NCBI GenBank assembly: GCA_016839955.1
Contig: JAEOTI010000623.1
Coordinates: forward strand, 1 to 6,392
Direction of reading: 5' to 3'
DNA: 6,392 nucleotides
Source: Candidatus Hodarchaeota archaeon
Lineage (GTDB): Archaea; Asgardarchaeota; Heimdallarchaeia; Hodarchaeales; YT1-057
A model generated the notes under the pieces. The model was given only the letters and a program-made list of their open reading frames with translations, did no database searches and was not told the origin of the DNA. A program made the translations under genes and the position numbers. Positions 5,816-6,392 of this stretch are shown here, one piece after another. Position 1 is the stretch's first letter. Each line of letters opens with the position of its first letter.

Positions 5816-6254
5816 ATGAAATAAAGAAAAAAACTAAGGAAAAAATTTCAATTATTCTGATGAGAGAATTTTCATAGTATCTTTTCAAAAACCAATGAAA
5901 TGAATGAATATCACCATTTGTGGGGGAACGTAAGAGATGGGGAGATAGCTTATGACTAAAAGGCTCATAGACTGGAAGTCCCCAATCTGGAAGATCGAAC
6001 AGTAAATGAATAATGCCTGATAGTCCAATCCAAAAAGTTAATTCTGAAAAAAAGCCTAAAAGGAAGATAAGTACCCAAAAAATGGGCCAATGGGTTATTA
6101 AAATCCTATGATTATTATCAGCAGCGAATTTTGATAAAAATATGTCAAAATCTATACTTGTACACAAAAGAGTAACAAATATAATTTGTTCATTAGAAAA
6201 ACCTAACCAAAAAGCAATGGAAAAAGCTGTAGTGAAGTGAATATGTGGCAACAT
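5793..6254 (-). CDS. Small membrane protein, minimal YdjM/DUF457-like metal-dependent hydrolase
   Basis: The protein is 153 residues and mostly membrane-spanning. It keeps the YdjM/DUF457 pattern in compact form: N-terminal 'MLPHIHFTTAFS' (H4/H6), 'SIDFDIFLSKF' (D35, D37, equivalent to PDxD), 'NNHRILITHW' (H49, R50, H55, equivalent to HRGxTH), then 'IIHLLFDLPDWGLPVYEPF' with H83 and D87. This is about half the length of the hydrolase at 2075-3064 and lacks that protein's soluble C-terminal domain. The last residues (about 131-153) form a phenylalanine-rich hydrophobic helix ending at the TAA. PDxD is changed to IDFD and HRGxTH to HRILITH, so the family call is good but activity is uncertain. 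The ATG at 6254 lies about 28 bases after a TATA-like box, consistent with a leaderless message. The function and substrate are unknown. Confidence 0.7.
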   Translation of the reverse strand: MLPHIHFTTAFSIAFWLGFSNEQIIFVTLLCTSIDFDIFLSKFAADNNHRILITHWPIFWVLIFLLGFFSELTFWIGLSGIIHLLFDLPDWGLPVYEPFSHKLSPHLLRSPTNGDIHSFHWFLKRYYENSLIRIIEIFSLVFFFISFIFFCFS

Positions 6255-6278
6255 TAGGGAATCACACTATTTTTCAAT

Positions 6279-6286
6279 TATTTTAA
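6279..6286 (-). promoter_or_regulatory. TATA-like promoter element for the small membrane protein
   Basis: On the - strand this reads TTAAAATA, within GTTAAAATAATTG, centred about 28 bases before the ATG at 6254. The spacing fits transcription starting almost at the start codon. The region is A/T-rich, so other placements are possible. Confidence 0.4.
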
Positions 6287-6330
6287 CAATTCATATCAAC
6301 CCTTGAAAATTAATTCTCCTCTCAACAAAT

Positions 6331-6344
6331 TTATTGTTCAATAA
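6331..6344. repeat. Short dyad TTATTG-TT-CAATAA
   Basis: Exact 6-bp arms surround TT in the 138-base end region (6255-6392). It includes TGTTCAA (6335-6341), the half-site also present at 513-519 and 667-673. The rest of 6287-6392 shows nothing I can assign. Confidence 0.2.
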
Positions 6345-6392
6345 GTAATAATCAAGGTTTTTGAGTTGGATATTGTGAAATTTGATCCAAAA

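Noticed and set aside
6366..6392. Possible beginning of a + strand gene (TTG at 6366 or GTG at 6375, open to the window end)
   Set aside because: Only six to nine codons are visible, with non-ATG starts and no ribosome site, so there is too little to call a gene.
1..6392. CRISPR array, insertion sequence or integrase
   Set aside because: No regularly spaced repeats, terminal inverted repeats with target duplications, or transposase/recombinase frames were seen on either strand.

Overview
The window is a strongly AT-rich stretch that is most likely archaeal. The evidence is promoter architecture: TATA-like elements sit about 24-28 bases before several starts (599-608 for + at 630; 4861-4871 for - at 4831/4843; 6279-6286 for - at 6254). 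Most genes lack a Shine-Dalgarno site, as expected for leaderless or short-leader archaeal mRNAs. An Asgard (Heimdall/Loki-like) source is possible from the general look of the proteins, but this is a guess that no marker gene in the window can confirm.

Layout, left to right. (1) Positions 2-448 (+) hold the C-terminal end of a restriction-modification DNA methylase or specificity protein, cut by the window edge. (2) Positions 449-721 form an intergenic region with several inverted repeats, a TATA-like box and a possible 22-codon leaderless micro-ORF (630-698). (3) Positions 722-2020 (+) encode a fold-type I PLP-dependent aminotransferase. (4) A strong hairpin (2044-2072) lies between convergent gene ends. 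(5) On the - strand, an FAD-dependent glycerol-3-phosphate dehydrogenase (3092-4831) is followed at short distance by a membrane metal-dependent hydrolase of the YdjM/DUF457 type (2075-3064), probably as one transcript. (6) A short divergent promoter region (4832-4930) contains an inverted repeat. (7) Positions 4931-5815 (+) encode a DNA polymerase beta-type nucleotidyltransferase with a helical C-terminal half. (8) Positions 5793-6254 (-) encode a second, minimal YdjM/DUF457-like membrane protein whose 3' end overlaps the nucleotidyltransferase tail to tail by 23 bases. (9) Positions 6255-6392 hold its promoter and otherwise nothing firmly assignable.

The genes do not form one obvious pathway. 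The dehydrogenase oxidises sn-glycerol-3-phosphate to dihydroxyacetone phosphate at the membrane, which makes its pairing with a membrane hydrolase plausible in a lipid or glycerol context, although that link is inference. The aminotransferase appears to be an independent amino-acid metabolism unit with its own regulatory upstream region. I see no CRISPR array, tRNA, rRNA, insertion sequence or integrase. I do not find a clearly new multi-gene system. The least ordinary signals are the micro-ORF and dyad cluster before the aminotransferase, that enzyme's unusual active-site loop, and the presence of two differently sized YdjM-like proteins.
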